DNA of 45,029 nucleotides from Ophiothrix spiculata (GCA_000969725.1 JXSR01S029114.1); one strand, 5' to 3'. Counted from the first letter of the stretch, positions 1-13,304 are shown. Program-made: numbers and translations. The notes: generated from the sequence alone by a model not told the origin.

Positions 1-159
1 TGATAGAATATACACTTCAAAGGTAACGTTTCTGATGAAATTAGAAATTCGACCTTGGACGTGATTTTTGACTATGCTCAGTTTCAATGCCTGTATCTCG
101 TAATTACCATGCCGGTATTAAGGTACCTTTCGATATGACGTGTCACATATACAGATCAT

Positions 160-258
160 CAACTATTTTGTGTATGAAAATCAAGCGATATGGTTCAATG
201 GTTTTGATGATATGCCCGATAGCGTTACAAGTGGTATAAAAGGCTTCTGTCCAAGTTT
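160..258. repeat. Left arm of a 99-bp inverted repeat
   Basis: Pairs with 1041-1139. Shared stretches include CAATGGTTTTGATG, GCGTTACAAGTGGTAT and GGCTTCTGTCCAAGTTTC. Confidence 0.85.
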
Positions 259-3200
259 CGATACTGATTGTCAGTTAGATATTTCCTTAGAAATAAATAT
301 ATTTTTATTAACCTGTTAACAACAAACGGCAGAGATTGTCGACAGATTCAATTTATGCTCGTTATTTGGGACACAACAACAAATCACATGTTTACTGAAG
401 GGGGATTTAGTCAAAATTAGTTCATCCAAATAATACGAAAATTTCCTTCCAATTAATCTGAATGATATTGATGCTTCACTTCCATACCATTCCATTCATG
501 ACGTTATTGTCAACTTATGACGTCATCACCTAGAGAAATTTCACAGCAACAACAACAACAGCTGAGGACGGATGTAGCACATCCGAAAGTACTTCTGAAG
601 GTACGTAAATTACAGTAGTGCAGAAGTTTAATCCATCATCAATTTAGTTTCTACCACTACGTATGAATCTCCACTTTTATGCTTATAAGTTAATTTACCT
701 CTCTTGGAGTGGTAAAACAGTGTTTGGTGATTCACTGAATACATTTCTAACATATAAATTAAAATATGAAACACACAACCGATATCACCCACTCCCATCA
801 GTACTGACCCTACACACACTTTCGTTAACCTGGAATATTATCTTCCATGATTGGTAACAATTGATTTTAGAAGTGACATCTGATTGCCTCTGTGAACCGT
901 CAATTTATTATAATAGTTAATTTTAGAATTACTAAATTAAAATTTAGAAGATTCATTAACATTCAAATCTTATATTTTACGTATTCATTTATATCTAAAT
1001 TAAATAAAACTTTAAACTGTTTGTTTTACAATCAAAATTGAAACTTGGACAGAAGCCTTGTATACCACTTGTAACGCAATCGAGCATAACATCAAAACCA
1101 TTGATCCATGTCACTGGATTTTTACACACAAAATAGTCAATGAAAAGCATATTATATCTCAATTTAAATTTTTCTAAATGTATTGTATTGTTTCATAGTT
1201 ATGACCCTCCAAAGCTAGGAGTTAAATCTTTCTGGGACACTATGTAAAAAGTTGTTTTACTAAATGCTCTGATTTTTGTTTTCGTAAAGCTTTTTTGTTT
1301 AGGGATATTACGTCATGTAAATAAAAATAACATAACAGCAGCCAATGTTTTGTGTATATGTGTAAAATAATTATTTTATTATAATTAATTGATATGTGTG
1401 TTATACTAAAAAGTCATATTAAATGATCTTAAGAGCAAAAAAAAAAGGGGGGGGGGGTAATAGCAGCCATTGTAGATACGTCCTTCTTGTTCTCACGTGA
1501 CGATTAGTGATGTCAATAGTTAGCGATGGAATAATGATATATTAGTCGTGCATTTTCGGTAATTATCTCTATGAGATAAAATGCGTCTATGTTTTCATAT
1601 GTAAGTTGCACATTTTACGATGGAGATTTTCACTGATAAATTTAGCATTGAATCGCCGTAGTCATACGAAAGTAACTATACAATCCAGTTAGTAATGGCT
1701 TTACCTTTTATATAAGTTTTTCAAGATAAACACAATACTTTAAAATATGCAGAGGACCACCTTTTTCAAGTGGCGAAGCACGATGTGCGTATACTATATT
1801 TTTTTTTAAGATGATAACATTTTAACTGTTTTTGTCCTTAACACAAAATGTCTCATTTACTTGTGATTGTTCGTATGCTACACACGTGTAGGTTTACACC
1901 TTAAGTTGCACATTTTGAAGATAAAGGGATATTAAGCTGACACATTTATATAGTATTAAAACACACTAAACCTATGACACGCACACCCCAATGATATTGC
2001 GTTTAAATATTTATAAATTTCACTTCACCGAAAAAGTTCAACATAGATATTATGTAGATATGAAAGTGTTAAATGTCAAAGAAAAAGAACCGGCGTTAGT
2101 GAGGCAATTAATTATATTCAGGAGATCGTGAATCCATATTGTGTTTCTAAAGCTGAGTGTCTACATCCGAAACAAACACGTATCTATTCCCATTGTTTAA
2201 TTATTAACTCCAAGAAATACTCCCTTAACTTAATGAAAAGTACTGTTTCAAGTGGTTTTAGAGTTAAAGGGACTGGCTTAGATTCTTCCCACTAATTTGT
2301 TACCTACATATTTTTACATGAATAGGTAGAACATGTTTATAGTAATATAACCTAAAAGTAGTTTCCATGATTTTGAGGAAAATTGAAGAAAATTACTATT
2401 CTTTACCTGCTTTAAAACAAGATGTGAAAACAGTGTTTCTAGTTTCAAAATTTAAAAAGATTTTGTTTCTGCACACGTTACTGGGTAAACAAATTATTGT
2501 TGATGAAATTGTTTCTCTTTTAATATGTATTCAATCATCTCTAAGAGCTTTGTTTGATTTTTTATCCGGTAGATCCAGATCTGAGGTACAACTTTAGGAT
2601 TCCGAAAACACAAGATAGTCACACCACCATCCCATCAAAGAATGACATATTGCAAATTAGGCATCTCAATTTGAGCCATTTTTGTGTAAATTGTTGTACG
2701 TTTTTTGATATTACTACACTTTTAAGCTATATTTAGAGCATTTTTAAAAATTCTTAATGGAATCTAGTCTAGTCCCTTTAATACAAACTTTCAATTTTTA
2801 CGTTTTATTAAATTGTTGCGAACATTCGCGATTACGTGTTATCAGTTATTATCTAGGAGTTAAAAGAATAGGCCGTAATCTAGAACGATGTTTATCTAAA
2901 CGTGGGTTAGACATAAAATGTGTTTAGTTAAAATCTGATTTTAGCTAAACGCTCAGCAAATATTTAAACAGCGCGCCGAGTAAACATCGGCATTTAAAAC
3001 CAATAAATATCATCCCCTGAACTGTGCACGTAGTGAACTTTATATAGTTGAATTAATAGTAGGTCCCTAGTCATAGATTTCTACGCCTCATCAATTACAC
3101 GGCTTGTTTTTTTTATGAAGTGATGCCTCTGTACAGTGTTGAATACGTGAATACAAGACCTATGATATAGCTAGAACACAGTATCACCATGTTTACAATG

Positions 3201-3526
3201 ACAATTCATGGTATATTTTCATAAAGAACACAATGTGAGTGTTTATTTTTCGTCATGGTCATGTCCATATCGTCAAATTATCATTTTCAAGCATTATGCA
3301 TGAAAATCATTACATTTTTAAAGCATACTGTAATAAAAAAAGCTGTCGGACACATGATGAAAATACAATTTAAACACACCTTAAACTACCACCTGACCTA
3401 GTTTAGTTTTAAATGCATTTTAGAGCAGTTTAACTACAAGTAGTTAACACTTAAATGGTGATTACATTTAGTCACTCTTTGAGAATTACAGTTATCTTTT
3501 TTATGGTTTAAATCGCGATTTAAACA
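259..3526. other. Non-coding stretch left of exon 2
   Basis: Presumed next intron of the receptor on the minus strand. Apart from the inverted-repeat arm at 1041-1139, the A/G homopolymer at 1437-1458 and the degenerate MITE end at 2870, I see no gene. No exon resembling TM5-TM7 was recognised. Confidence 0.6.
1041..1139. repeat. Right arm of a 99-bp inverted repeat
   Basis: Inverted match of 160-258. The 782-base interior (259-1040) shows no gene, and no terminal duplication could be defined, so a DNA transposon is likely but unproven. Confidence 0.85.
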
Positions 3527-3563
3527 TTGATTAGCGTTAAACATCTTTCGAGAATATGGCCCT
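2870..3563. mobile_element. Degenerate relative of the AGGCCCGTATTC MITE
   Basis: The left end (2870-2901) and the inverted right end (3527-3563) both resemble the termini of the 11718-11887 element (AGGGCCATATTC, AGATGTTTAAC). Whether they belong to one 694-bp element or are two solo ends is unclear. The right end lies about 20 bases beyond the exon 2 splice donor. Confidence 0.5.
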
Positions 3564-3583
3564 TGATGTTTAATCCTACTCAC

Positions 3584-3707
3584 CTGGTAAATAACAGCTG
3601 GTATACCGAGCACAAGTGAAAGAACCCAGGCAGCAATGACGATGATGATTGCTCTCGTTTTGGTTAGAAAGGATCGGGCTTGGAGTGGAAACAGAATAAC
3701 TATGTAC
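3584..3707 (-). CDS. Class A peptide GPCR, exon 2 (ICL2 and TM4)
   Basis: This 124-base internal exon is bounded by an acceptor (TTTATAG, AG at 3709-3708) and a donor (CAG|GTGAGT, GT at 3583-3582). Its first base completes the split arginine codon of exon 1 (AG|G), giving LERYIVILFPLQA across the junction. The exon supplies 41 residues, 138-178 of the protein. ICL2 contains FPLQARSFLTKTRA. TM4 contains the conserved tryptophan (W164) and a proline (P173) in GIPAVIYQ. It ends in phase 0 before ECL2. An intron just after the arginine of DRY is a recurrent position in rhodopsin-family genes. No following exon with TM5 was recognised between 1 and 3583. It could instead belong to a paralogue whose own first exon has decayed, but phase and protein continuity fit exon 1 well. 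Confidence 0.9.
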
Positions 3708-4087
3708 CTATAAACAAGAGATACAAATAATGATTCGAAACAGTTACCACTTGAACATGTTCTAAAAAATAAAAAAGCAAGACTTTTAAAACATAGGAAA
3801 AAGCAAAACACTGTAATGTTTAAATGTTAATATTTTTAGGCCTGACGTCACTAGACTTCCTGTTCTCAATGAGAGGTTATGTTTAGAAACACCCACCTAG
3901 AATTGTGGTATAATTTGATCGTTGTACCTCAATTGTAAGTTTTATATACTTGTATTTGGACTTGAATAAGAATTTAATATAAACATATACAAATATTTGA
4001 CCTAGATGGTCTACTTATCCATGTATCACAAAATTCAGTTGGTGAGAAGTTCTCACTCAGGTGAGGAAGTCTAGTGACACCCCGCCT

Positions 4088-4886
4088 TAAACTTCTATGC
4101 TACTCGTTTTAGTACTCACCGGAGCACTTTCGTCGGGTCCACTGGCGCCACTGTTGTTTGAACCCAATAGAAATAGGGACATTTTATTTCTAAGTGTCAA
4201 AATAGATTTTTGGATGTAGAAGGGATATGCTGGTGTGTACTACTCAAATTATATATGCAAATGAAGCAGCTGACGTCAAGAAAATTTTATTTATCATTTT
4301 TAGCCAAAACCTTCACAGATGAACAACATGATCGATAATCAAATATAATCAATAATTTGAAATATGTATAGCGCCCTCATTTTTGCACCAATCTGAATTT
4401 ACCAAAAACACCAATAAGTGAGTACAAAATTAACAACATTTCAACCAAAATGAAATTAAGTTTTAAGAATGGGTTCAAATCTTTTTATGCAACACATTCC
4501 AGTTATTTGTACTGCTTTTTCAACTTTTTGTGAAGAAAATACATAATTTTTGGTTAAAAATTAATAAATGTCCACTTTAAACAACAGTGTGGCGTCGTCA
4601 GCGAATGATGTTGCTCTGACTCGATGTCTAACTGTTGATAACCTTATGTGACGTCATAGATGTAGATGACGTCAAAGAAATATTTCTTCTTGGCCCCCTG
4701 GTCCTCTTTCCTGGCAAGTTGGTGGTCCCAGACTGGATCCAATTCCAGTCCTTTGTCATCTGCATATATGACGTCACATGAGGTTGTCAACAACTAGACA
4801 TCGAGTTAGAGCGACATAATCCGCTGACAACGCTGGTGGAACCGGCGAAAGTGCTACGGTGAGTACTAAAATGAGTAGCGTAGAAG
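4088..4886. mobile_element. Long-TIR DNA transposon interrupted by a second element
   Basis: The right arm (about 4765-4886) is the inverted copy of a left arm that is split in two: 4088-4147 and 4595-4656. Rejoining the left parts on paper restores collinearity with the right arm. The arms carry TTTTAGTACTCACC-type and CTCGATGTCTA-type stretches and end in TGACGTCA palindromes. The interrupting sequence is the separate element at 4148-4589. Confidence 0.78.
4148..4589. mobile_element. Nested 442-bp inverted-repeat element
   Basis: The ends are CCACTGTTGTTT and AAACAACAGTG, inverted and differing by one terminal base. It is flanked by a 5-base direct repeat, TGGCG (4143-4147 and 4590-4594). 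It lies inside the left arm of the surrounding long-TIR transposon, which gives an internal check of the insertion boundaries. It is non-coding. The superfamily is not assigned. Confidence 0.78.
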
Positions 4887-7800
4887 TTTTAAAAATATGA
4901 ATTTTAGTTAAAACCGCTACGTATGAATATCAATTAATATACAGAAATATTTGTTGAAATGAGAATGTAAATGTTTGTTGAAATGAGAATGTCAACTTCG
5001 TTTAATAAAACAACATATGTAATACATAAGCCATCTAATAATGAAATATAGACATTATCCGGTAAGCATAACGCTAACACATGTTGACGAACATGGCGTG
5101 AAGGGCATGCGTGTGTTTTGATACGTTTGTTTAGATCATAACTCGATCTTCTAGACATTTGTAAAAGTATATGTTCAGACATAATATATATAAAATGAAA
5201 ATGGATCATAATGCTCAATACACTTAACACGTAGCTGTTAGCTATATCTTTGAGATCATCTTTTATAGCAAATAAGGTGGATAAGTTAATCCACCGGTGT
5301 TTAAAATTGGTTAATACTTTTATTATTTTTCTAAGTTTACTTCTTTCGTTACATATGCAAATCCCTCCAGACAGATAAAAAAACAGGAGTAGTAGGCTGC
5401 AGGATTATCTGATTATCCGAGATTGATTGCAATATTTTTCGTTAGAGAATATGGAATATTTAATAACAGCCGGATATATGTTTCGTTGAAAACACTTATA
5501 TTTTTTCGATAGCAGTTAATAAGCTTCACATTTTGAAGTATAACATTAATCCGAGTGATAACACTTTCGGATTTATATGATGAACGGAACATCAGTGTAA
5601 ATCAGTTCTTAACCAATAGTTGTATTTTCTGTATAAATGTTATCTTTTTGAGTCATTGGTTTATACATTGAAAGGATTGAAAGCCACTACAATCTACAAG
5701 AGATAGCTCTAAATCCTCCCTGAGAAATAATTCTAATGTATTTATATTCCCATTTCATCTTTTTACAAGGTTAGTATAAAAATGCATTGTACTTTATTTT
5801 TATCAGTCAAAATGTTACACAGAGATAAAAACTCGCCGAGCCTTCTTTTGGTTATTTTGAATACTTCGCTACATATTTGCAACATCCTTGATATATATCA
5901 AATTTGATATTATACCCTTTTAACTATTAATACTATCGAAGTATTTAAAGTTTTTAAAAGAATCTTGGAGTGCAGCGTTAGATTGCTTAAAAACGACCCG
6001 ACTATATATAAAGTTTTAAGAAGACACGTTGTTGTTTTATAAATATTGATAAAAACATGGTTTTTTTTTCTATTCTCTCATGTCATCAAATACATTTGTT
6101 TTTACTTTAATTTATTTCAAAATGTTATGTTGTGTGTACCTCACTGAAGCATCTTTTTTATTATGTTTCTTAATCAATTTAATTTTGGTGTTTATAACAA
6201 ATAACACATATGTTTTACCTGTACTTATATTTAAATCACATGTAATTGTGCCTTGAGATAGACTTATATATAGATATGTCAATCTATACTTCCTGTCAAT
6301 TACGTGATGAATCAACAGTGTAAGCTCCTAAATAACACGAAAATTGATTTAAATATCAAAAACGTATACTTGTCTTACAGATAGATTGATTGGCACGATG
6401 GGATTACCTATCGGTCGACTGTTTTTGATACTCCCACGTTCTCTGTATTTTAACAAGAATAGTCTTTAAAAAAGACATACATCGCTTTAGTAGATGTCTG
6501 GTTTAAAATGTATAGTACATAGTAAGTTTGAAACTTCAATACGTCCCCAGGCGACCACAATATGTTTTAATTATTATTTATCATTATTTGTGCTGGTATG
6601 CCAGTGTGCCTAGCCTGGTAGGGCTTGAAGGGCTGTGGTCACTGTACTGCATGTATATAATTATCCCTATTTTCACTCTCAACTATCATTACTCCACTTT
6701 CCATGTGAGGAGGAAGGAAACAAAGACAAAACCCAAATAAGAAAAAAATATATATACTGGGTGTGACCTTATTTTCAGGTCAGAATTAATTGTTGGGTTG
6801 ATGTGATATGTCTTTATGATATGGATTAAATTTAACAGTTTATTGTATGGCTTATATTTAGTCAGGCCTATATATAAATGTTATTTTGGGGTTTTCAACC
6901 ATTGCATGATCTTTTTATTTAGGGATTGGAATTTTGTAGGCCCAAACAGTGGCAAGATAAATGTTGAAACTTTGATTAGTATATTTGAATTGTTTTGTTT
7001 TTAAAAGTTGATGAAAGTTGAAATTCACGCTTGAAACTTACTGTAAATTTAATCTTTTCTTGTGTACTCTAAAGTTAGATGTATTTGTTTAAATCAAAAG
7101 TTTTTATCAATGGTTTAATGTAACTATAATTATGAAATGTGAAATTTACATTTGATAGTTAGTGAAGCATTTTTCTTGGACCAAAGCATGTCATCAACTT
7201 GAATAAAAACAAGTATGTGAAACACGGCTTTAAAAAAAAATATTTGTCCATGGGAACTTTCCCTATATAAACTACATGTATCATAAGGTCTTACGAACGA
7301 ATTATCCAATTCTTGTTTATTTCAAAATCATTGGAGCGTTGTCATGTTTGATTACGCTTTTAAGAGTAACTTATTAGGTCAGGGTCAAATCAAAATTGCA
7401 TAAATAATCAAGGTCGTAAACGAAACATTTGTTAATATAGCATGCTATAGGCCTACACACGATGAACTGTGGACAATATTCCTCCGCTTATTTATGTATC
7501 TTGACTGACGTAAGTTTTAAAAGTCTAGTATTTGTGTATACAAATATGATTTGAGAAAAATATTTTCTTATTCCGCAATAAGACATGCATTACTCAAACC
7601 AGTAGAAAATTTGGAACTATATGTTAGAGCGAATTATACACTTACAACTAGCTGGTTATTACGAATAAAATAGTTCGTCCGGAAATGGTAAAATTATACA
7701 ATGGACAAGGTGAATTGAGGTCAATGTATTACAAACAGCCATTATCATTGGACAGCTCTATGTAATTACATATTTTGTTACAACAAAAATTTGCCTTAAA

Positions 7801-8639
7801 TGTCCACTTTGAATTTTATAGTCTTATTATTTGTTATTTGTCGTGAAAACCAGTGTTTCTTAAGATTAAACACCGACAGGCTATGCTTTGTTTAACCAAT
7901 TTTAAGACATTAAATGTTAAAGCAAAACTGCTTCTGAAGGGTGGCCTTTTCGCAATCACATTTGCAAACGAAGTCACAGTTGATAACGTCTCATTCACAT
8001 GAGTATTCTAGTTATGAGTCAATCTATTGTTCGTTACGGATGCGTAAACTAGAATGTAAAGTCCAAATTTGTATTCAATTACGTATCAAGCAGAATTATG
8101 TAATGACTATTGGATTTTTCGGTCTTAGACAACTAGCGATGAAAAATCATGTTCTTTTAAAACATTGAACAGACATTATGTACAAAGGAAAGGAAAGACA
8201 TCATTCGTCCCCGCATATGTCTTTATAAAAGCAATGCCATTGAATGAATGACCTTGACATTTGTTTTTTAATTAATGTTTACATATGCTTCTGAGCAAAT
8301 AATGATTTTAAACAGCCATGTCTTTTTGACGTTATTTGTTTTATTTGTTTAATTTCAGAGTAGATATTCCATTTCGCTGTTGTTCTAAGTCTTTGCTATT
8401 TCTAGCAATAACTAATTTATTTAGTTTTGCGTCAGTGTATGGTCACTCTTCAATTCGCCTTATGCGATTTAGATATCGACTATTTCGGAAAGATTTTAGT
8501 TATTGTTATTGGTCCCGTAAACGTTCTAACCCCTTGAGCAGATGCTGCGTGACAAATGACTGTCATAATGTTCATTCATTTGAATGAAACTTCTCCAGGT
8601 TGACCTTTTAAAAAAGTCAGGATATATTGTTGTTGTTCT
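4887..8639. other. Non-coding intronic stretch
   Basis: A+T-rich sequence with short incidental open frames only. 4905-4935 shares GCTACGTATGAAT with 655-668, the only cross-match noticed. Confidence 0.6.
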
Positions 8640-9005
8640 ACTTTATTTTATTTTTATTTATCTACTTTTACTCATGTCATACCTAATTATTGATTGATTG
8701 ATTGATTGATTGATCATTTATTTATTGTTTTATTTACTGTTCTATTAATTTATTAATGTATTTATTGATTGATATATTTACTTTTACTTGTGTTAATGTA
8801 GAGTAGATGCAAGTAATTGAAGACAGTTAAACTCATTGATTGATTGATGATTGATTGATTGATTTTTGATATATTTGTTTATTTATTTACGTATTTATTT
8901 ATTGTTATATTTAAATATTTATTGTCTTATTAATTGATAGAGGTGTGTATTTTTATATCTGTTAATGTATGGTAGATGCTGGTAATTGGAGACCGTTTAG
9001 CTCAT
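8640..9005 (+). repeat. Tandem 169-bp repeat with GATT microsatellites
   Basis: GTTAATGTAGAGTAGATG (8792) recurs as GTTAATGTATGGTAGATG (8961), 169 bases apart, with flanking similarity. Both units carry GATT runs (about 8688-8713 and 8838-8862) and ATTT-rich tracts. Confidence 0.75.
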
Positions 9006-10542
9006 ATGTATATTTTACATAAACATGAACAATGAAAAACACTTAAAACACTTTGAGTTTTCTTCAGTAACTTAATATTTCGTAACATGGATTATTTTTT
9101 CTCAATGAGATAACGAGGATTAAAACCATCATCCCTGCATGTGTGGGTAATACGGGACCCTTACCAAACAACTCGATTAAATAATATTTATTGTAAATTA
9201 AATTGCAATTTAGTTGAAACTTTGTTTTAGGAAAGAAAAACATAATTGTGAATTGTCAATGAAATAAAATACTTTTTATCAAAACACGATCTCCAAAGTG
9301 TCGTCTGTTACATGGTTTATATGCTTATCGGCGGATATCTTCTTAAGACGAAACAATATTAATGGTTCTTAATTCAGAAAATTGAATAAAATTATATGAT
9401 TTCTACAAAATGTTGATGATAAATATATGGTTAATAACCGAGAGTAGCAAATTGATGATTCACGGATCGGTTAATATCCAAAAGATAATGGCGCAACATC
9501 ATGTGTCCCCCCCCCCAAAAAAAAAAAAAGGATGCCAAAGACTCACATATCGACAAGGGCCATTTCTCTTTAACCACAACCCTATTTTTTGTAAAATGAG
9601 GGGTTTAGAGGGATCAAGAAACTGGTAAGAAAACACGTATTTTGTAAGAAGATGTTCAATTTGTGTTCAACCATGTTCATGATGTCTAATACTGATTAGT
9701 TTTCTTAAATGTATGATTTTGAATACACCGTGATCTAAATGAAATGGGGCACAGCGAAATTTGGCAATTGATAGCGTGCCAAAATACTCCTATTGTTTAC
9801 TGGAGTAATGTGAAGAAACAACGAACAAACGGACAGTCTACTTGCATATATAAATTACAAAAAAAAAAATTCATCGATACCAATATTATACAAATCTGTC
9901 GAGGCGTTAAATATGTAATTATGCCGACACAAAGTATCATTATCGTGCTAAACATTTGTTATAAAATTTCTAGATGTCAGAATTTCGTCGGTTAATAAAT
10001 AAAGGAAGCGACATTTTTAGTTTGTACTGTAATTTTTTTTTATCCATCAAAATGACCGCAAAAGGATGTAAAAACAATTACTTAAATGCTCATGGTCGCT
10101 TTTTTTTGCGTTTTGGTGCAATCGTCGACTTTAATTTTATTGCAATCAAAATTGGTTTAGGATAGAACGAGATGAAAGCGTCTGTAGTAAAAAAATACTC
10201 AAACAGGAAATATTCAACAAGTATGACGCATTCAAGGCAGGGATTCAAAACCCATGTGATAAGAAAACCTATATACAGAACACACTTGTATTTGGTCAAA
10301 ATATCACCTATTATCTCCTCAAGGAATCAAAGCAAACTAATCTGATCTACTTTTGTTTTGGTAAAAATAGTAATCTATGAATTTAACTGTGACTGAAAAA
10401 CTGCGTGTATTTCTTATTTCACTTAACGATGTAAAGTCTGCCTTGTTTGACATTTGGATCTTGCTTTGTACTGCATGATTGGCCTGTACCAGAAGCCATG
10501 GTTTTTGACCCAACAGATGTAGTGGACAATATGTCTCTTTTC
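9006..10542. other. Non-coding intronic stretch
   Basis: No gene seen. A 28-base stretch at 10045-10073 (CAAAATGACCGCAAAAGG and on) recurs almost exactly at 21149-21176. The C/A homopolymer junction is at 9508-9529. Confidence 0.6.
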
Positions 10543-10766
10543 ATGATTAAAAAACAATTAGGATTTGGATTTTTCCTGAAAGTCAAAAATACAACTATAG
10601 TAGGCGTTACTATTAGGAACAATATTCAGTGCAACTTAAAGGTAGTACAATACGTTCAATATTACTATAAAAAATGTCGTTTTTCTGTTCAATGAAATCT
10701 AATGTCGAATAAAACTATCATATCAAAACCTGTTTCTACATAGTAAAACAATTGCCAGAGGACAGT
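10543..10766 (+). repeat. 224-bp duplicated segment, copy 1
   Basis: Nearly identical to 13082-13304. By eye the copies differ by one single-base deletion and about two substitutions. This is much closer than any other duplication in the window, so it is either very recent or an assembly artefact. Confidence 0.95.
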
Positions 10767-10819
10767 GTGATTGCACCTTTGATTCTCATTTTATTGGAAT
10801 TGTGTTCGTAGTTGCCTTC

Positions 10820-11110
10820 GATGGTGTACGACTTTCCCTTGCGTATAAACAACCACATCATACACTCTTGTATTGATTTTAATAGTTACGCATCTGGAAG
10901 AACTTAATTTAGCTACTTGTATGAAACTAACACCAAGGGAAATCTGCGAGAATACTTTTGTTTTTGGTACAGATATTTGTTAACATCTCTAGAGAGTATG
11001 TATGGGCAAAGGAGGTGTACTTCGATCCAAGATTAACACCATGACACGATGTTAAATGTGCTGAAAGTGTCAACACTTCTTTCACTTATAAACTGAATGG
11101 CGCCATTAAA
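10820..11110 (+). repeat. Duplicated segment X, copy 1
   Basis: Similar to 19600-19830 and 16925-17115. Shared landmarks are a CACCAWGGGAAATYTGCG-like stretch, TTCRATCMAAGATT, and GTGTCAACAC followed by TTAAAAC. Non-coding in all copies. Confidence 0.65.
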
Positions 11111-11193
11111 ACATGTGGAAAGTCTAGTTGAAATTATCAAGCGGGTTTGGAACATACGTGATACTGTAATTGCGTTCGTCAAAATATATGATA

Positions 11194-11629
11194 TGTGGGG
11201 TGCCCTGGCAAAATGAGAGGAAAGTCGCGATTTTCAAAATTAAACTTATGACATATTTCAATTCTCTGTAATCTCAGCTTTCGAATGATATATAATATGT
11301 CATGATACTTTCATTCTCCAATATTCAGCTGGAGATTACAATATAAGGCAGTCCACTCAAATCTGACGGTCAAAAATTAGCGCAAATCGATTTTAAAGAT
11401 CCTGATTACTATAGTGTAAGATAGCAAAATGCGATCAATTACCCGTGAATAATTGCGCTTCCTGGCATAATTGACTTTCAAAACTCAAAGTATAGTTGAC
11501 CACTCATGCATAGATGCGGTTTATGTGAAAACACGAAATTTGATTTTTTCACCATATTTTTACTTTAGCAGTCATTTATTCAAAATCTTCAATCGCGACT
11601 TTCCTCTCATTTTGCCAGAGCACCCCACA
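11194..11629. mobile_element. 436-bp MITE with 39-bp TIRs and TA flanks
   Basis: The inverted repeats begin TGTGGGGTGC and continue for 39 bases (CTGGCAAAATGAGAGG, then AAGTCGCGATT), with a single mismatch between arms. TA dinucleotides flank both ends (11192-11193 and 11630-11631), consistent with a Tc1/mariner-like target. It is non-coding; the low arm divergence suggests fairly recent activity. Confidence 0.85.
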
Positions 11630-11717
11630 TATATTGAAAATGCATTTGCATAATTCATTTACTGCCCAAAGAAGTCAAAATAATATTCTGTAGAAATAAA
11701 TATAAATATTGATATTG

Positions 11718-11887
11718 AGGCCCGTATTCCAGAAAGGTGTTTAGCTAAATCAAGGTTTTATTTCCCGTCAACAGCACGACTCATTGAAATGTTCTGCTTG
11801 AAAGCTGCAATGATGCGTATCATTCCTGGACATTTGATGCTCACTTAAACAATGGTTTAGTTAAACATCTTTCTGGAATACGGGCCT
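11718..11887. mobile_element. 170-bp MITE with AGGCCCGTATTC ends
   Basis: The inverted termini read AGGCCCGTATTCCAGAAAG at the left and the complement of the same motif at the right, continuing as TGTTTARCTAAA for about 31 bases with two mismatches. It is non-coding. Related ends are seen at 2870 and near 3562. Confidence 0.82.
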
Positions 11888-13081
11888 TAGTGTTTAAATT
11901 TGCATTTAAAAATGATCACTTTAACTCAAGTTTCAATCAGCCATTTCATTGCTGAAATAGGAACATGGTCTAGCGAGGGAAGTGCAGGATTGTGTCTTTT
12001 TGACAAAATGTTCCTATTAAATGGCAATACTCCATTCATTTTTTTTAAGAACGGCGCAATTCTACTAATAGATACAATACCGAACCTTGACGGGTTTAGC
12101 CAAAGGGGTAGGCGCAATATAGTGCTAACCCACACCTATTTTCTGACCACATTTGTTCTGGCTTTGAAACAGATGCATTTAAAAGAAGTTATTACTTCAT
12201 TTTTCAATTAATTTTTTGGGCAAAACATCTCTAGTTCAATTATCACCATAATGTACACTAATTTCAGCATTATCATTGTATGGCTAAGATTAAGCCGTTC
12301 AAAAGTCTAAGAGTGGCTTAAACATCGGATACTATGGCTTAGGACAATTATTGAATTCATATTCAGCGCTGTGGGTCACTTAGGCTTCACTGCGTTTTAA
12401 TGACACTGGAATAGTGTCGACGCTAGCTCTCAACGCTAGAAACTAATGACCAAAAATTGAATCACAATGAAGAAAACTACACAGAAGCTAATGGCACCTC
12501 ATAAGTAACTCCTGATCATCTACCACAACCACTTTTTGTTGATTTTTGGGTCCACCATACTTGTTTCTGAGGGTAAGTGGCTAGTGTCATGCACCCAGTG
12601 TCGACTCTATTCTAGTGGCAATGAACGCAGTAGTGCCTTATATAAACACCTGACGTCTTCTGGAATCACTAAGTTCATAACCCTTGCATCATGTACTCTT
12701 AGATCTGGTATTTTGCAAAGAAAAAAAAGTTGGTATCCAGTGTTTCTAGAAACTTAGATATTGCAATGTGCAATACCCCGGGGTAATATAGTGCTAACCC
12801 TCACTTTAAATTACATGGCATTGGACTCCGATATTAGTTTCATATATGTATATACTTTATCATAATGAACTTTTCGAAAACAATTTTCATCTTTGTAGTC
12901 AAAAAATAAGTCATATCAAAATCAGTAATTTGTGCAAAAAGAAGGACAAATAGTTGCTAATACATAGCAATTTCGAGTGGTTTGCCGTTTCATTTGTCAT
13001 TCAGTATAACTGATATAAAATTATATAACAATTCTAGAGAACTGCTACATTAGCAACAACTGACATGTATAACTGTACAAT
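11888..13081. other. Non-coding intronic stretch
   Basis: No gene recognised. AATATAGTGCTAACCC occurs twice (about 12115 and 12785), suggesting a small repeated unit of about 670 bases. Confidence 0.55.
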
Positions 13082-13304
13082 ATGATTAAAAAACAATTAG
13101 GATTTGGATTTTTTTGAAAGTCAAAAATACAACTATAGTAGGCGTTACTATTAGGAACAATATTCAGTGCAACTTAAAGGTAGTACAATACGTTCAATAT
13201 TACTATAACAAATGTCGTTTTTCTGTTCAATGAAATCTAATGTCGAATAAAACTATCATATCAAAACCTGTTTCTACATAGTAAAACAATTGCCAGAGGA
13301 CAGT
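13082..13304 (+). repeat. 223-bp duplicated segment, copy 2, ending at a gap
   Basis: Direct copy of 10543-10766. The match runs without a break into the N run at 13305, so its true right end is unknown. Confidence 0.95.

Noticed and set aside
8336..8587. 83-codon plus-strand frame with hydrophobic start
   Set aside because: Considered as a stray receptor exon, but it lacks any class A signature residues and splice sites.
10447..10695. 82-codon plus-strand frame
   Set aside because: Half of it lies in the 224-bp duplication, where the second copy has a one-base deletion that breaks the frame; no family recognised.
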